Assembly: GCA_016700155.1 (NCBI GenBank)
Contig: CP065001.1
Coordinates: 2,170,001-2,234,000, forward strand
Reading direction: 5' to 3'
Origin: Ignavibacteriales bacterium
Lineage (GTDB): Bacteria; Bacteroidota; Ignavibacteria; Ignavibacteriales; Ignavibacteriaceae
DNA: 64,000 bases
Shown here in pieces: positions 37,371-46,551 of this stretch (within the stretch, counting starts at the first letter, position 1; each line of letters starts with the position of its first letter). A program made the translations under genes and the position numbers. Under the pieces are notes generated by a model, which worked only from the letters and a program-made list of their open reading frames with translations, made no database searches and had not been told where the DNA came from.

Positions 37371-38928
37371 AGGTATCTCTGATGAACCGGAAAGCGCCCG
37401 GTATATTATTTAATATGTCGGCAGCAGTGAATGAATAAACTGTGAAATCCTTCATCAAAAGATCAGCAGCCAGACTGTGAAGATATACACCGCTGATTAC
37501 AGCGCTCTCGATTGATTTGGATTGAGCCAGCAATCCCCCTATAACTCCGCTCAGTACATCGCCGGTTCCGAATTTTGCCATCCCGGGATTTCCTGCTGTA
37601 TTTATTAGCGCATCACCTGATGAATTAAAAATTATTGTAGGTGCACCTTTTAATACGAGACAAGTCTTGTTTTCTACAGCGAATTTCTTTCCATAACTAA
37701 AAATATCTTTTTTTATTTCAGTAATATCTTTACCAATCATCTGGGCAAATTCAGCGATGTGCGGAGTAAGAATGGAATTCTTCAGGTTAACTGATGAATA
37801 CTTTTTATCACTCAAAGCAAAAACAGCATCCGCATCAATAACAACTTTAGCAGTCTTATTCGCTTTGAGAATTTCGATTATTGCTTCCTGCGTTTTCATT
37901 TGTCTGCCAAGTCCGGGACCAATTACAATTACATCTGCCCAGCTTAATTTTTCGTCAAAATCTTTTATCGAACTTTGGGTAAGGTATGAGGTTTCTTTCT
38001 TCCCGTAAGATCTAACAACAAGTTCAGTATTATTTTTATATATATAGTTTTTTGCATCAAACGGCACAGCTACAACTGATGCTCCTGCACCGGATTTCAA
38101 CACAGCCATTGCGGTTAACGCTGCAGCGCCGGGCAGTTCTGTTGATCCGGCAATTGTCAGTACCTTACCTGCAGTATACTTATGAATGTTTTTCTCTTTA
38201 ACGGGTAAATGTTTGAAAACATCTTCCGGTTCGATAAGATATTCTTCCGATTCAAATTTATCGAAATATGAAAATCCCAACCCTATGTAACCTTTAACTA
38301 TATCACCACAATTGGCATAACCGTCATGAATAAATAAACCTTTTTTGAACTCACCAAGTGTGACAGTTAAATCAGCTTTAAATATTATTTCACCTGAACC
38401 AGTGTCACCATTCAATCCTGTGGGTATATCCACAGCCACTTTATATGCATCAATTTCATTAATATTTTTTATTATGGCATCGTAAGGTTCTTTAAGTGAT
38501 CCTGAAACACCCGTACCGAGAACTGCATCTACTATTATGCTGCAGTCTTTCAAATGCTTTAATGAATTTATTTTTTGATAACTGATAATCCTGATTCTTT
38601 GATCTTTTACTGCCAATTGTTTTAGTATTCTAAAATTACTCAAACAATCCTTTGTCATTTCTGATTCATCACCAATTGATATGACTGTCACATCAAAACC
38701 AAAATTGTAGAAGTGCCTTGCCGCAGCGTAACCATCACCACCGTTATTTCCTTTTCCACATACAAACCCGATCTTTTGTGCAAGACCCAGATACAGAATT
38801 TTATCCCTGACAATTTCAAATATCTGGTAAGAGGCATTCTCCATTAATACCTGCCCATGTATGCCTAATTGCTCAATGGCATATCTGTCAGCCTCTCTAA
38901 CCTGAAATGTGGAGAAAAGTGGAATCAT
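37363..38928 (-). CDS. nnr: Bifunctional NAD(P)H-hydrate epimerase / ADP-dependent dehydratase
   Basis: The 521-residue protein fuses the two NAD(P)HX repair activities. The YjeF N-terminal epimerase (about 1-215) has ENASYQIFE and GKGNNGGDGYAAARH. The C-terminal ribokinase-fold dehydratase (about 225-515) has GSTELPGAAALTAMA, the VIGPGLGRQ motif and GNPGMAKFGTGDVLSG. Together they convert hydrated NADH/NADPH (both epimers) back to active cofactor. It lies 46 bases after nuoN on the same strand, so repair of NADH and its use by complex I may be expressed together. Confidence 0.95.
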   Translation of the reverse strand: MIPLFSTFQVREADRYAIEQLGIHGQVLMENASYQIFEIVRDKILYLGLAQKIGFVCGKGNNGGDGYAAARHFYNFGFDVTVISIGDESEMTKDCLSNFRILKQLAVKDQRIRIISYQKINSLKHLKDCSIIVDAVLGTGVSGSLKEPYDAIIKNINEIDAYKVAVDIPTGLNGDTGSGEIIFKADLTVTLGEFKKGLFIHDGYANCGDIVKGYIGLGFSYFDKFESEEYLIEPEDVFKHLPVKEKNIHKYTAGKVLTIAGSTELPGAAALTAMAVLKSGAGASVVAVPFDAKNYIYKNNTELVVRSYGKKETSYLTQSSIKDFDEKLSWADVIVIGPGLGRQMKTQEAIIEILKANKTAKVVIDADAVFALSDKKYSSVNLKNSILTPHIAEFAQMIGKDITEIKKDIFSYGKKFAVENKTCLVLKGAPTIIFNSSGDALINTAGNPGMAKFGTGDVLSGVIGGLLAQSKSIESAVISGVYLHSLAADLLMKDFTVYSFTAADILNNIPGAFRFIRDTFA

Positions 38929-38974
38929 AATGTAAACAGCAGATTACTCTGCCGGATTAATTACTCAAAATAAA

Positions 38975-40402
38975 TCAGAAAAAATTTGAAATGAGATCTA
39001 TAACTGAACCTGGCAAAATTCCAAGAGCGATTACTAACAGTGCTGAAATTACTACTGCGAGATGTCCGCTGAAACTTTTTTCTATTGATAAATTCGAACC
39101 GGTTGATTTGAAGTACATCAAAACAACAATGCGCAGATAAAAATAAACACTGATAGCGCTTGATATAACCCCAATAATAGCAAGCCATGTAAGATCAGCT
39201 TTTATTGCTGCAATGAAAACATAGTACTTTCCAAAAAAACCTGCGAACGGCGGAAGACCAGCCAGCGCAAACATAAACACTGCAAGCAGACCTGCCAGTA
39301 TGGGATTCCTGGATCCTAATCCTGAGTATGTATCAATTGTTAGATTGGATTCATCCTTACCTTCTATCATAGATACTATACCAAGCGCACCGAGATTCAT
39401 AAAAGTATATGCGGTAAGATAAAAAATTATTCCTGCTGCACCTTCCGGATTTCCAGCTGCTAAACCGATTGCCATATAACCTGCGTGAGAGATTGATGAA
39501 TAGGCAATCATTCGTTTAAAATCAGTCTGTGCAATTGCAACTATACTTCCGAATAACATTGAGAGTACGGCAATTACAGCTAAGTAAGGTTCAAAAATAT
39601 TTTTAACTGCATCAGAATAAATAGCACCAAAGGTCGCTATGATTGCACTGAATGCAGCAGCTTTTCCGGCTGTTGAAAATAGCGCTGTAACATTTGTCGG
39701 TGAACCCTGGTAAACATCCGGAACCCACATATGGAACGGGAATGCGGCTATCTTAAAAGAAAACCCGATGAGGAATAATAACATTCCCACAACAAATATT
39801 ACATTGCCTGTTAACAGGTTAAACTGTGATGTGATAGCATCAATCGAAGTTGTATGAACAGAGCCGTAAATAAGTGTAATACCGTAAACAATAAAACCTG
39901 TGGCAAAAGATCCTAACAGAAAATATTTGAGAGATGCTTCGTTTGCATTTTGCTTTTTTCTGTTTAAACCTGCAAGCACATAAAAACATATCGACATCAA
40001 TTCGAGACCCATAAAAATCATAAACAGATCTTTAGCTCCTACCATGAGCATCATACCAAGTACTGAACTTTGCATCAGGATATAAAATTCGCCGTAGTAT
40101 GTGCCGTATTTTTTCAGGTAATCGATTGAAAGCAGTGAAACAATTGCAGCACCAAAATTAAATACAAAGTAAAACAGGTTTACATTCCCACCGGTTGCAA
40201 GCATACCGTTAAACAGGACTGACACAGATTCAATTGTCAGCAGAGAATAAACTCCTGCAGCCAGAAAATTAATTATTGAAATCCACGGCAGAACCTCTTC
40301 GCTCCTTTTGTAGTACATTTCGATAAGTAGTGAAATAACAATTCCTGCACCGATTAGGATGACCGGGAATACATTGGATAATTCTTGTAAAGAGTTGATC
40401 AT
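38975..40402 (-). CDS. nuoN: NADH-quinone oxidoreductase subunit N
   Basis: The 475-residue antiporter-like subunit of the complex I membrane arm has about 14 helices. It carries the charged KIAAFPFHMWVPDVYQGSPT block in helix 7-8 and a KRMIAYSSISHAGYM motif; both contain the buried Lys/Glu residues used in proton transfer. It starts 2 bases after the stop of the 121-residue gene, which itself starts 2 bases after the antiporter gene, so all are one transcript. Length is normal for NuoN. Confidence 0.95.
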   Translation of the reverse strand: MINSLQELSNVFPVILIGAGIVISLLIEMYYKRSEEVLPWISIINFLAAGVYSLLTIESVSVLFNGMLATGGNVNLFYFVFNFGAAIVSLLSIDYLKKYGTYYGEFYILMQSSVLGMMLMVGAKDLFMIFMGLELMSICFYVLAGLNRKKQNANEASLKYFLLGSFATGFIVYGITLIYGSVHTTSIDAITSQFNLLTGNVIFVVGMLLFLIGFSFKIAAFPFHMWVPDVYQGSPTNVTALFSTAGKAAAFSAIIATFGAIYSDAVKNIFEPYLAVIAVLSMLFGSIVAIAQTDFKRMIAYSSISHAGYMAIGLAAGNPEGAAGIIFYLTAYTFMNLGALGIVSMIEGKDESNLTIDTYSGLGSRNPILAGLLAVFMFALAGLPPFAGFFGKYYVFIAAIKADLTWLAIIGVISSAISVYFYLRIVVLMYFKSTGSNLSIEKSFSGHLAVVISALLVIALGILPGSVIDLISNFF

Positions 40403-40404
40403 AA

Positions 40405-40770
40405 TTATTCTATAAATAAAATATCATCGTCGATTTCTTCGATTTCGACTAAATGTTTTTCTTTTAAATGTAAACTTATTTTTCTGTGATTAGCAAAATC
40501 AAAAACATCCTTCCCTTTTTCCACAACCACAAGTTTTATTGATTCGTACTCTGTTATTGATTCTGAAAGTTCAGGATAGTCAAGAAAATATATGTCTGTA
40601 AAATCCTGCGATTCATTTATCGAAGCACCGGTCGATGCAGGACCGAAATCAGTTATTATTTCTTTATCAACAACTGCTTTTAATATGTAGGCAGAGAAAG
40701 GCAGTATAATTCTGTTTCCGTAATGAAGCGCGTTGATCTTGTTCTTTAATACTTCATCAAGTGATTTCAT
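40405..40770 (-). CDS. Unknown 121-residue protein inside the complex I operon
   Basis: This soluble, acidic protein has no signal peptide or membrane segment; it reads MKSLDEVLKNKINAL at the start and ends in an acidic IEEIDDDILFIE tail. The N-terminal part, with YGNRIILPFSAYILKAVVD, may form a helical bundle and the rest is beta-rich. I do not recognise its family. It has 2-base gaps on both sides, between the antiporter and nuoN, so it is surely co-expressed with complex I. It could be an assembly factor or regulator, which is only inference. Confidence 0.75.
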   Translation of the reverse strand: MKSLDEVLKNKINALHYGNRIILPFSAYILKAVVDKEIITDFGPASTGASINESQDFTDIYFLDYPELSESITEYESIKLVVVEKGKDVFDFANHRKISLHLKEKHLVEIEEIDDDILFIE

Positions 40771-40772
40771 TC

Positions 40773-42176
40773 TTACACCTTACCATTTATGAAGATGTAC
40801 CATACAATTGCAAAAACTGGTAATAATATGGGTACAGAATATTTAATAATATATCCGAAGAAACTCGGCATCTTAATTCCGGCTCTTTCGCAAATGGATT
40901 TTACCATAAAGTTCGGACCATTACCGATGTATGACATAGCACCAAAAAATACTGCCGCAACCGATATTGCTACCAGGTAAATTGCATGATCAACTTCAAA
41001 CTGAAGCACCTGCATTTTATCGTTCACATCAAGATTAAATTTACCCATGGCTGCACTTAAAAAGTTTAAATATGTCGGAGCGTTATCAAGCAGTCCTGAT
41101 AAAACACCGGTTGCCCAATAAAAAATTCCGGGAGTTAGCTGTGTACCATAAACATTAGCTTCGTGCGCAATAAGCTGCAGTGCGGGGATCATCGTTGCAA
41201 AAATTCCTATAAAAAGGTATGCTACTTCTTTTATCGGTTCGAAATCAAATTCGTTCGCTTTTAGTACTTCCTTGTCAGCAGTTTTAAATGAGATAAAAAC
41301 TATACTGAACATTATTATTTCTCTTATCCCAAATGGTAATGGAGCGAGAGAAGGAACCCACGAAATAATTCCCGGATCAATAAAAACTGATATGATTATT
41401 AATAACAGGTAAGCAATATTTTTTAATCCTTTAAATTCAATCTTCCCGGTATAAGTTGATGATTCTTCAGTTGATTGTTTGTTCATCATATCAATCACAT
41501 AAAAAATCATAAGGATAAGAATTACAGTCGGCAGCCAAATAAACCAGATATGTTCAACTACCCAGAAGAAACCAACGCCGCGTAAAAATCCAAGAAATAA
41601 AGGCGGATCACCGATTGGCGTAAGAGCGCCGCCAATGTTTGATACAATAAAAATAAAAAAGATAATGTGATATGGTTTTATTCTATCCTTATTCAGTTTG
41701 ATAAATGGTCGTATCAATAACATCGATGCACCGGTTGTTCCGATAAAGTTTGAAAGGACAGCACCGAACAAAAGAATTATAACATTAACTAAAGGTGTTC
41801 CTTTTCTGTCAACTTTTATAAGTATTCCGCCGGAAGCTACGAACAGCGAACTTAGTAAAGCAATGAATGATAAATACTCAGCGAGTGTGTGAACAAGGCT
41901 GTGTGTGTCTTTCAAAAAAAACAGGTAGTAAACAACAGTTATAAGTCCCAAAAAGATTGCGACTTTGGGATAATGATGCTCCCAAAAGTGTTTATAAAAA
42001 AGCGGACCGGTTGCAATCATCAACAGTAGAATTACAAATGGCAAAACCATTATTGTATCAGGAAGCTGATGAACAACTTCATTTGTTTCAGAAGTTGTTT
42101 TGGCAAATCCACTCCCGAAAAATAAAAACAGGAATGCAAATATTCTGAATAAAAATGTTAGCTTGTTATTTAGCAT
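40773..42176 (-). CDS. CitMHS-type sodium:proton antiporter within the nuo operon
   Basis: The ATG at 42176 is preferred (a TTG six bases upstream is weaker), giving 467 residues with about twelve membrane segments. The N-terminal stretch is signal-like and ends GFAK. The transporter core shows ion-transporter-superfamily hairpins: LSNFIGTTGASMLLIRP, NIGGALTPIGDPPLFLGFL and later GLLDNAPTYLNF. This pattern belongs to the putative sodium:proton antiporter/CitMHS_2 family. It overlaps nuoM by 11 bases and is followed after 2 bases by a small unknown gene, then nuoN, so it is a true operon member. Actual ion use is not proven from sequence. Confidence 0.87.
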   Translation of the reverse strand: MLNNKLTFLFRIFAFLFLFFGSGFAKTTSETNEVVHQLPDTIMVLPFVILLLMIATGPLFYKHFWEHHYPKVAIFLGLITVVYYLFFLKDTHSLVHTLAEYLSFIALLSSLFVASGGILIKVDRKGTPLVNVIILLFGAVLSNFIGTTGASMLLIRPFIKLNKDRIKPYHIIFFIFIVSNIGGALTPIGDPPLFLGFLRGVGFFWVVEHIWFIWLPTVILILMIFYVIDMMNKQSTEESSTYTGKIEFKGLKNIAYLLLIIISVFIDPGIISWVPSLAPLPFGIREIIMFSIVFISFKTADKEVLKANEFDFEPIKEVAYLFIGIFATMIPALQLIAHEANVYGTQLTPGIFYWATGVLSGLLDNAPTYLNFLSAAMGKFNLDVNDKMQVLQFEVDHAIYLVAISVAAVFFGAMSYIGNGPNFMVKSICERAGIKMPSFFGYIIKYSVPILLPVFAIVWYIFINGKV

Positions 42177-43710
42177 TATCAATAACCTGTTTTAAATTCA
42201 GCTTTGCAGGAGTATTAACCTGTTTAATGATGTTGGCTGTTGTTTTATCTGAAATATTAAGGAAGGTTGATGGATAAATTCCTATCCATACTATAAAAAT
42301 AAATATCGGAACAAGAACAAATATTTCCCTGCTGTTCATATCCTTTAATGAATTGAGTTTTTCATGTCTTACTTCACCGAATACAACACGTTGATACATC
42401 CACAATAAATAAACAGCGGCGAAGATAACACCAGAAGCAGCAAATACTGTGAACCACCAGCTATTCAATACGGGCGATTTAAATGAACCTAACAAAATTA
42501 AAAACTCACCGACAAATCCATTCAATCCCGGCAAACCAACTGATGATAACGATGCAAACAAAAGTGCGAATGAATAAACGGGAACTATTTTCGCAATACC
42601 GCCGTAGTCAGAAATTTCTCTTGAGTGTGTTCGTTCATAAATAACTCCGACCAAAAGGAAGAGCGCGCCTGTTGATAATCCATGATTGATCATTTGAATT
42701 ATCGCGCCTTGAATCGATTCCTGTGTAACTGCAAAAATTCCTAACACAACAAATCCAAGGTGAGCCACAGAAGAATATGCGACTAATTTTTTCATATCCT
42801 TTTGTACCATTGCGACTAATGCGCCATAAATAATTCCAATCACTGCAAGAACTGAAATTACAGGAGCGTAATGAACTGCTGCTTGCGGAAATAATGGAAG
42901 ACAAAATCTTAGTAAACCATAAGTTCCCATTTTAAGTAACACCCCTGCAAGAATAACGCTGCCTGCTGTTGGTGCTTGAACGTGTGCATCCGGTAACCAG
43001 GTGTGTAATGGAAACAGCGGAACTTTAATCGCAAAGCTGAATGCAAATGCAAGGAACATGTAATTTTGAATTTCTCTCTGTACAGTTGGTCCTACGCTAT
43101 ATAACTCAAGCAAGTTTGTTGAAAAATGTCCGAGCGGAGTCGATGCATAAACTGCCAGCCATATAATAGCGACAAGCATCAGCAAGCTGCCGAACATTGT
43201 ATAAATAAAAAACTTAATTGAAGCATAGATACGTTGTTCCCCGCCCCATATTCCTATAATGAAATACATCGGGATAAGCATTGCTTCCCAGAAAATGTAA
43301 AAGAGAAATAAGTCGAGTGAAAGAAAAACTCCAAGCATACCTACTTCAAGCATTAGCATAAAGAATGTAAATTCTTTTACTTTTTTATTTATACTTGACC
43401 AGCTTGAAATAAGTGTAAGCGGTGTAATGAAAGTTGTCAGTAAAACTAAGAGGAGTGACATTCCATCAATACCAACATGGTAACTGATGTTAAGATTTTT
43501 TATCCAGTCAAATTTTTCAATGAATTGAAACTCGGATAAGTTTTGATCGAATCCTGCAAAAACAATCAGCGAAACAACAAATACAAGTAGTGAAACAATA
43601 AGTCCAAAATATTTAATGGCTTTGTCGTTTCCTTGTTTAAAGAATAAAAGAAATACTCCGCCAATAAGCGGAATAAGAATAAGTAAACTCAGCAGGTAAT
43701 TATTTTCCAT
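42166..43710 (-). CDS. nuoM: NADH-quinone oxidoreductase subunit M
   Basis: From the ATG at 43710 the protein is 514 residues, the usual NuoM length; the alternative start at 43755 lies inside nuoL. About fourteen helices are visible. The antiporter signature KVPLFPLHTWLPDAHVQAPTA and the KKLVAYSSVAHLGFV motif hold the conserved Lys/Glu proton-channel residues. It forms the middle antiporter-like module of the complex I membrane arm. Only 1 base separates it from the nuoL stop. Confidence 0.96.
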   Translation of the reverse strand: MENNYLLSLLILIPLIGGVFLLFFKQGNDKAIKYFGLIVSLLVFVVSLIVFAGFDQNLSEFQFIEKFDWIKNLNISYHVGIDGMSLLLVLLTTFITPLTLISSWSSINKKVKEFTFFMLMLEVGMLGVFLSLDLFLFYIFWEAMLIPMYFIIGIWGGEQRIYASIKFFIYTMFGSLLMLVAIIWLAVYASTPLGHFSTNLLELYSVGPTVQREIQNYMFLAFAFSFAIKVPLFPLHTWLPDAHVQAPTAGSVILAGVLLKMGTYGLLRFCLPLFPQAAVHYAPVISVLAVIGIIYGALVAMVQKDMKKLVAYSSVAHLGFVVLGIFAVTQESIQGAIIQMINHGLSTGALFLLVGVIYERTHSREISDYGGIAKIVPVYSFALLFASLSSVGLPGLNGFVGEFLILLGSFKSPVLNSWWFTVFAASGVIFAAVYLLWMYQRVVFGEVRHEKLNSLKDMNSREIFVLVPIFIFIVWIGIYPSTFLNISDKTTANIIKQVNTPAKLNLKQVIDNAK

Positions 43711-43711
43711 T

Positions 43712-45649
43712 TTATAAACTTGTAATAATCCAGAATAATGATAACACAATGCCAAGTATCATAATCAGGGCATAAAATTGTGCAACACCGGTTTGTAATT
43801 TTCTAATCTGACCTGAAATTTTATCAATAAGTTTTGCTGAACCGTTTATGGTTCCATCAATTATTTTTGCGTCATTAATTTTCCATAAGAATTTATCCGA
43901 CACTTTAACAATCGGGTTTACAATTACATTGTCATAAGTTCCATCGACAAAATATTTGTTCCATAGAAGGTTGTATGCTTTCTTAAATCTTGTAGATACT
44001 GACACAGCAATTGATGGTTTCTTTAAATAGATATAACGCGCACCTAAAATTCCTGTTGCAGCAACCGCTACAGAAATAACCATTAATAATATTTCCTGGA
44101 AATGTGTGTGTGATCCGTAAAAAGATAATTTCAATTCAGCAGGTGCGAATACGGGAGCTAACCAGCTATGAAATAAATTTCCATGTTCACCGGAAAAAAC
44201 TTCAGGAATGCCGATGAATCCACCAATAACTGACAACACTGCAAGTATAATTAATGGAACAGTCATAACTGCAGGTGATTCGTGCGGATGTTTGTTATGT
44301 CCGAATCTTTCTTTTCCTTCAAATGTAAGGAAGTATAATCTGAACATATAAAATGCTGTTAACAATGCTGTCACCGCTCCGATCAACCAGACTAAAAATC
44401 CGCCGTTTGCAAATGAGAACCAGAGTATTTCATCTTTACTAAAAAATCCTGACAGCGGAGGAATACCTGATATTGCTAATGCCGCAATGAAAAATGTGAG
44501 ATATGTTCTCGGCATATATTTTTTTAATCCGCCGTAGTTTTGAATATCCTGTTCTTCGTGCATTGCGTGTATAACTGAGCCTGCGCCAAGAAATAAAAGT
44601 GCTTTGAAGAAAGCGTGAGTCATAACGTGAAAAATTCCTGCATCAAATGCACCTACACCAAGTGCAAGGAACATATACCCCAACTGACTTACAGTTGAAT
44701 ACGCTAAAACTTTTTTAATGTCATTTTGAACAAGTCCGATAGTTGCGGCAAAGATTGCGGTTAGTGCACCGATAACAGCAATGACAGTTAATATCGCCGG
44801 AGCAGAAGCAAAGATGATCGAACATCTCGCTACCATATACACTCCTGCAGTAACCATTGTTGCAGCATGTATCAATGCCGAAACAGGAGTCGGACCAGCC
44901 ATTGCATCCGGTAACCAAACAAATAATGGTATTTGAGCGGACTTACCTGTTGCACCTATGAAAAGGAACAATGCGATGAATCCGAATACTGATTCTTTAA
45001 CTGAGAATGTTGCAGCCCTTGAAAAGACTTCATCAAAATTTAAACTGCCAAATGTCATATAGATCAAAAACATTCCGAGTAAAAATCCGAAGTCCCCTAT
45101 CCTGTTTACGACAAAAGCTTTTTTAGCCGCATCACCGGTTGTACCTTTTTCAAATTTCCTGTCGTACCAAAAACCGATTAACAGGTATGAACAAAGTCCA
45201 ACACCTTCCCAGCCGAGAAATAGTAAAACAAAGTTATCGCCGAGAATAAGGTTCATCATTGCAAAGATGAACAGGTTCAGGTAAGCAAAAAATCTCCAGA
45301 AACTTTTATCACCATGCATATATCCTATTGAATAAACATGAATGATAAATCCAACACCAGTAACGATCAAAGCCATTACAAGAGAAAGTTGATCAACCTG
45401 GTATGAGAATCCAACATTCAATCCACCGACATTCATCCATTCAAAAAGAGTGACGATATTTTTTCTTTGATCAACGGGTAATGCAAGTGTTTCAAAAAAT
45501 GCAAAAACGGTTACAAGGAAAGATAACCCTATTACGCCGCTGCCGATAGCACCGATTAACTTCTCGTTTTTAATTTTTCTTCCGAAGATTCCATTAATCA
45601 AAAAACCGATTAATGGTAGAAGAACTGTGAGATAAATTAGTTGAATCAT
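43712..45649 (-). CDS. nuoL: NADH-quinone oxidoreductase subunit L
   Basis: The 645 residues form the distal antiporter-like subunit, with about sixteen membrane helices and a long C-terminal lateral helix region. Motifs include FLGWEGVGLCSYLLIGFWY, QIPLFVWLPDAMAGPTPVSALIHAATM and the KKVLAYSTVSQLGYM block that carries the key lysine. NuoL caps the proton-pumping arm. It begins 28 bases after the nuoK stop, and full length is preserved. Confidence 0.96.
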   Translation of the reverse strand: MIQLIYLTVLLPLIGFLINGIFGRKIKNEKLIGAIGSGVIGLSFLVTVFAFFETLALPVDQRKNIVTLFEWMNVGGLNVGFSYQVDQLSLVMALIVTGVGFIIHVYSIGYMHGDKSFWRFFAYLNLFIFAMMNLILGDNFVLLFLGWEGVGLCSYLLIGFWYDRKFEKGTTGDAAKKAFVVNRIGDFGFLLGMFLIYMTFGSLNFDEVFSRAATFSVKESVFGFIALFLFIGATGKSAQIPLFVWLPDAMAGPTPVSALIHAATMVTAGVYMVARCSIIFASAPAILTVIAVIGALTAIFAATIGLVQNDIKKVLAYSTVSQLGYMFLALGVGAFDAGIFHVMTHAFFKALLFLGAGSVIHAMHEEQDIQNYGGLKKYMPRTYLTFFIAALAISGIPPLSGFFSKDEILWFSFANGGFLVWLIGAVTALLTAFYMFRLYFLTFEGKERFGHNKHPHESPAVMTVPLIILAVLSVIGGFIGIPEVFSGEHGNLFHSWLAPVFAPAELKLSFYGSHTHFQEILLMVISVAVAATGILGARYIYLKKPSIAVSVSTRFKKAYNLLWNKYFVDGTYDNVIVNPIVKVSDKFLWKINDAKIIDGTINGSAKLIDKISGQIRKLQTGVAQFYALIMILGIVLSLFWIITSL

Positions 45650-45677
45650 AAAAATTTATTTTCTTAAAGAAATCTTT

Positions 45678-45983
45678 TTACCATTTAAGAATATTTACTT
45701 CATCGATATTCACCGTAAGCTTGTTACGGAATATGGCGATGATGATTGCCAGACCTACAGCAGCTTCAGCGGCAGCTACAGTCATTACGAAGAATACGAA
45801 TACCTGTCCTATCGAATTTCCCAGATATGAAGAGAACGTTATCAATGTAAGGTTTGCAGAATTAAGCATAAGTTCGATACTCATAAAAACTATGATAGCA
45901 TTTCGTCTTGTTAGTACGCCTGCAACTCCGCAGACAAACATAAATGCACTTAATATTAGGTAGTATTCTATTGGTACAGACAT
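45678..45983 (-). CDS. nuoK: NADH-quinone oxidoreductase subunit K
   Basis: From the ATG at 45983 (MSVPIEYYLILSAFMF, the family-typical N-terminus) the protein is about 101 residues with three membrane helices. The buried glutamate segments SIELMLNSANLTL and AAAEAAVGLAI are essential for the proton path in NuoK. A TTG at 45995 would lengthen it by four residues and overlap nuoJ, which seems less likely. It sits 4 bases after the nuoJ stop. Confidence 0.94.
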   Translation of the reverse strand: MSVPIEYYLILSAFMFVCGVAGVLTRRNAIIVFMSIELMLNSANLTLITFSSYLGNSIGQVFVFFVMTVAAAEAAVGLAIIIAIFRNKLTVNIDEVNILKW

Positions 45984-45987
45984 ATTG

Positions 45988-46503
45988 TTATTCAAATTTC
46001 TTTTTAGCTAAAACGAGTGCGCCGATTGCAGCGGCGAGTAATAAAAATCCTGCAGCCTCAAACGGAAGAACATAATTAGTAAACATTTCCAGACCAATCT
46101 GTTCAACAGTTCCTGCATTAATACTCATTTGTTCATTTGGTGATAAACCTGTTGATGGTTTTGAAAAGAAAATCATGTAAGCAAGCTGAACGAACACAAC
46201 TCCGGCAATTATATATGAAAAAATTTTTATCGCAGGATTTGAAGCCATAAAGTTTTTTTCGTGTTCCGGTCTCAGCAGCATCAGAACAAATAAAAATAAA
46301 ACCATAATTGCGCCGGCATAAACAATCACCTGCACAACCGCCATAAATTGTGCGTTTAGCAAAAGATACAAACCTGCAAGAGATGCAAAGTTCAAAATCA
46401 AAAACAATGCTGCGATTACAGGATTATTTCGTGTTATCATCAATACCGCGGTTACTGCTGCGATGCTTGAAAAAAGTATAAAAAGTATAAATTCTAAATT
46501 CAT
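45988..46503 (-). CDS. nuoJ: NADH-quinone oxidoreductase subunit J
   Basis: The 171-residue protein has five membrane helices and the family core ALFLILNFASLAGLYLLLNAQFMAVVQVIVYAGAI, here split by short polar turns; the VYAGAIMVLFLFVLMLL helix carries the conserved pi-bulge region. It is part of the proximal membrane arm near the quinone site. It is the first complex I gene in this cluster, and nuoA-I are not in the window. It begins 48 bases after asnS, with a heptad tandem repeat in the gap. Confidence 0.94.
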   Translation of the reverse strand: MNLEFILFILFSSIAAVTAVLMITRNNPVIAALFLILNFASLAGLYLLLNAQFMAVVQVIVYAGAIMVLFLFVLMLLRPEHEKNFMASNPAIKIFSYIIAGVVFVQLAYMIFFSKPSTGLSPNEQMSINAGTVEQIGLEMFTNYVLPFEAAGFLLLAAAIGALVLAKKKFE

Positions 46504-46523
46504 TTAAATGTCATTCTTAATTG

Positions 46524-46551
46524 TACTTTATACATTGTACATTTTACATTA
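46524..46551. repeat. Four-copy 7-base tandem repeat between asnS and nuoJ
   Basis: The units TACTTTA, TACATTG, TACATTT and TACATTA lie head to tail with an exact 7-base period and fill most of the 48-base gap between the asnS stop and the nuoJ start. This could be a slippage-prone spacer or a remnant of a dispersed intergenic repeat. Any regulatory role is speculative. Confidence 0.6.

Noticed and set aside
42635..42904. Antisense-frame and alternate-frame peptides inside the nuo genes (and similar frames in mre, purH, typA)
   Set aside because: They lie fully inside well-conserved genes and have no independent signals.
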